Shown here: positions 62,879 through 64,000 of the stretch, piece by piece
Position numbering within the stretch: position 1 is the stretch's first letter
Layout of the letters: every line of letters starts with the position of its first letter
Assembly: GCF_002210095.1 (NCBI RefSeq)
Contig: NZ_AQQR01000005.1
Location: 248,001 to 312,000, forward strand
Direction: 5' to 3'
DNA: 64,000 bases
DNA from: Marinibacterium profundimaris
GTDB taxonomy: Bacteria > Pseudomonadota > Alphaproteobacteria > Rhodobacterales > Rhodobacteraceae
The notes under the pieces: generated by a model
Told to the model about the DNA's origin: nothing
Database searches by the model: none
Seen by the model: the letters and a program-made list of their open reading frames with translations, nothing else
Made by a program: the position numbers and the translations under genes

Positions 62879-63537
62879 GCGGTGGCGTCCTCCAGAAAAC
62901 GGCTGTCACCGATCGCCCAGGCCAGGCGTAGGCGCAGGCCTTCGGGCAACAGAAGATCCGTTGTTGCGTCGTTGGTGGCCCCGTCCGAGATCCACCGGAT
63001 GAATGCGTTGAAATCCTCGGCCCAGGCCTTCGTCGGGCTGAAGGATTGCACGATCATTGCAGCCATCGGCCTGTGAAACCGGCGTGCCTCGACGATGGCG
63101 GCTGCGGTCCGGTGAAACAACTGGTAGCGCAGTTCGGGCGGGGGATCGGACCGGCCGAACCAACTGCAGATCGTTCCGATCCTCTCGCGCTTGTTCGCCG
63201 AGGGGGAGGGGCCCAGCCATTCGCCAAGGGTCGGGCCGAAGGGTTCGTTGACCTTCGCCTCGATGGCGACCGCCTGGTCCGTACCATCGGCACGGGTCAG
63301 GGCGAACACATCGCATTGAGACGGGTAGCCCTGGCCGGGCATGGGGACCTTGTGCTCCACAATGGCCAGTTGCAGCTCGACTTCGGTTCCCAGAGCAGAG
63401 GCGACTTCCGGAGGAAAACCGGCTTCCCAGGACTGCGCGGCGGCCATGGCGGAATAGCCCGCTCTCCACTGCCTGTCCGGATCAACCAGAAGATCCCGCC
63501 AATCGGCGGGACCCCCGGTTTTCCTGTAAACGGCCAA
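62875..63537 (-). CDS. DUF6946-like protein with PD-(D/E)XK-type nuclease motif
   Basis: A 220-residue protein of unknown function that I tentatively place in DUF6946 (MAVYRKTGGPADWRDLLVDP). CDVFAL followed by VAIEAKV (Asp76, Glu93, Lys95) fits the D-(x)n-E-x-K core of PD-(D/E)XK nucleases, with possible extra acids upstream. It starts six bases after the choX stop and overlaps choW by four bases, so it is co-expressed with the choline transporter, although nothing in it suggests transport. It may have been inserted into the operon. Confidence 0.75.
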   Translation of the reverse strand: MAVYRKTGGPADWRDLLVDPDRQWRAGYSAMAAAQSWEAGFPPEVASALGTEVELQLAIVEHKVPMPGQGYPSQCDVFALTRADGTDQAVAIEAKVNEPFGPTLGEWLGPSPSANKRERIGTICSWFGRSDPPPELRYQLFHRTAAAIVEARRFHRPMAAMIVQSFSPTKAWAEDFNAFIRWISDGATNDATTDLLLPEGLRLRLAWAIGDSRFLEDATA

Positions 63538-63543
63538 CGCGCC

Positions 63544-64000
63544 TTACTCCAGCGCGGCCGTGACCGCTGCCATGGCGTCGCCGCCGTCCTTGGTGGTCAC
63601 GCCGTCCAGCCAGCCTTCGAGCACGAAGGGGTTGGTCGCGAGCCAGGCCCGGGCGGCTTCCTGCGCATCTTCGCCGTCGTCAAGGATCGCGCCCATGATC
63701 TCGTTCTCCATGGCGAGCGAGAATTCGAGGTTTTCCAGCAGCTTGCCCACGTTGGGGCATTCCGAGACGTACCCGGCCCGTGTGTTGGTATAGACCGTGG
63801 CGCCGCCCAGGTTCGGGCCGAAGTAATCGTCGCCGCCGGTCAGGTAGGACATCTCGTAATTGGCGTTCATCGGATGCGGTTCCCAGCCCAGGAAGACGAT
63901 CGGATCGCCGCGACGGTCGGCGCGGGCCACCTGCGCCAGCATCCCCTGTTCCGAGCTTTCCACCACCTCGAAGCCCGACAGGCCGAAGGCATCCGCCGCG
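63544..64000 (-). CDS. choX: choline-binding protein ChoX, C-terminal part (5' end outside window)
   Basis: The last 152 residues of a periplasmic substrate-binding protein of the choline/betaine type (OpuAC). ADAFGLSGFEVVESSEQGML is followed by GDPIVFLGWEPHPMN, whose Trp matches the aromatic choline box of the family, and by GGDDYFGPNLGGATVYT. The gene is cut by the window edge and stays open to base 64000. It heads choX-DUF6946-choW-choV. Confidence 0.92.
   Translation of the reverse strand, partial: AADAFGLSGFEVVESSEQGMLAQVARADRRGDPIVFLGWEPHPMNANYEMSYLTGGDDYFGPNLGGATVYTNTRAGYVSECPNVGKLLENLEFSLAMENEIMGAILDDGEDAQEAARAWLATNPFVLEGWLDGVTTKDGGDAMAAVTAALE

Overview
The window is GC-rich alphaproteobacterial DNA. 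The aerobic (CobG/CobN type) cobalamin route, a PuuD-type urate hydroxylase, the choXWV choline transporter and the tight ATGA/GTGA gene overlaps all point to a Rhodobacterales (Roseobacter/Paracoccaceae-like) chromosome. I see no phage, plasmid, insertion sequence, CRISPR array, tRNA or rRNA. No classical DNA-binding regulator gene lies in the 64 kb; control seems to be carried by RNA leaders and operator-like sites.

Layout. 1-336 is the tail of a D-2-hydroxyacid dehydrogenase. 388-14425 is a cobalamin island of 14 genes. DUF1636-cobW-cobN-cobG-cobH-cobI-cobJ is read leftward from a cobalamin riboswitch (about 14528-14701). cobL-cobE-cobM-cobB-cobA-cobF follows on the same strand. cobK alone lies on the opposite strand: its start codon overlaps that of cobL and its end overlaps that of cobJ. 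A HAD hydrolase and cobQ go the other way (14777-16847), followed by an orphan acyl-AMP ligase-like gene. xylB-xylA (18877-21626) follow a LacI-type operator-like palindrome. tamA-tamB (21800-28386) encode an outer-membrane translocation/assembly module; TamB carries about eight 60-residue repeats. Next comes a GLIC-like pentameric ligand-gated channel (28569-29633).

29823-36218 is a purine-catabolism island: urate hydroxylase PuuD, hydroxyisourate hydrolase UraH, a PuuE allantoinase-UraD decarboxylase fusion, ureidoglycolate lyase AllA, an NCS2 purine permease and ureidoglycine aminohydrolase. It takes urate toward glyoxylate and urea (the allantoate amidohydrolase is not in the window); a GhrA-like glyoxylate reductase lies 3 kb on. 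36564-42970 holds a secreted protein, a DUF3302-like/HlyD membrane pair, a GFA protein, ghrA, an acyl-CoA dehydrogenase and a diheme cytochrome c.

43062-44324 carries an auxiliary-type trpS behind what looks like a complete ribosome-mediated attenuator: promoter, a 15-codon leader peptide with tandem Trp codons that appears leaderless, mutually exclusive hairpins and a U-tract terminator. ileS (50307-53270) has a similar arrangement: a 16-codon apparently leaderless peptide rich in Ile and Val, and competing hairpins, but no visible U-tract. Between them lie truA, ycjX-GNAT-ycjF, a frameshifted methyltransferase and a VIT-type metal transporter. The right end holds an SLC13 transporter, a secreted amidohydrolase, yebC, LysE and EamA exporters, and choV-choW-DUF6946-choX (choX cut by the window edge), with a nuclease-like gene inside the choline operon.

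Several non-coding repeats stand out: a 70-bp element with an 18-bp palindrome in two inverted copies (35 and 57 kb), a REP-like hairpin inside cobG and again beside the ureidoglycine hydrolase gene, and a row of five GC hairpins between ileS and the SLC13 gene.
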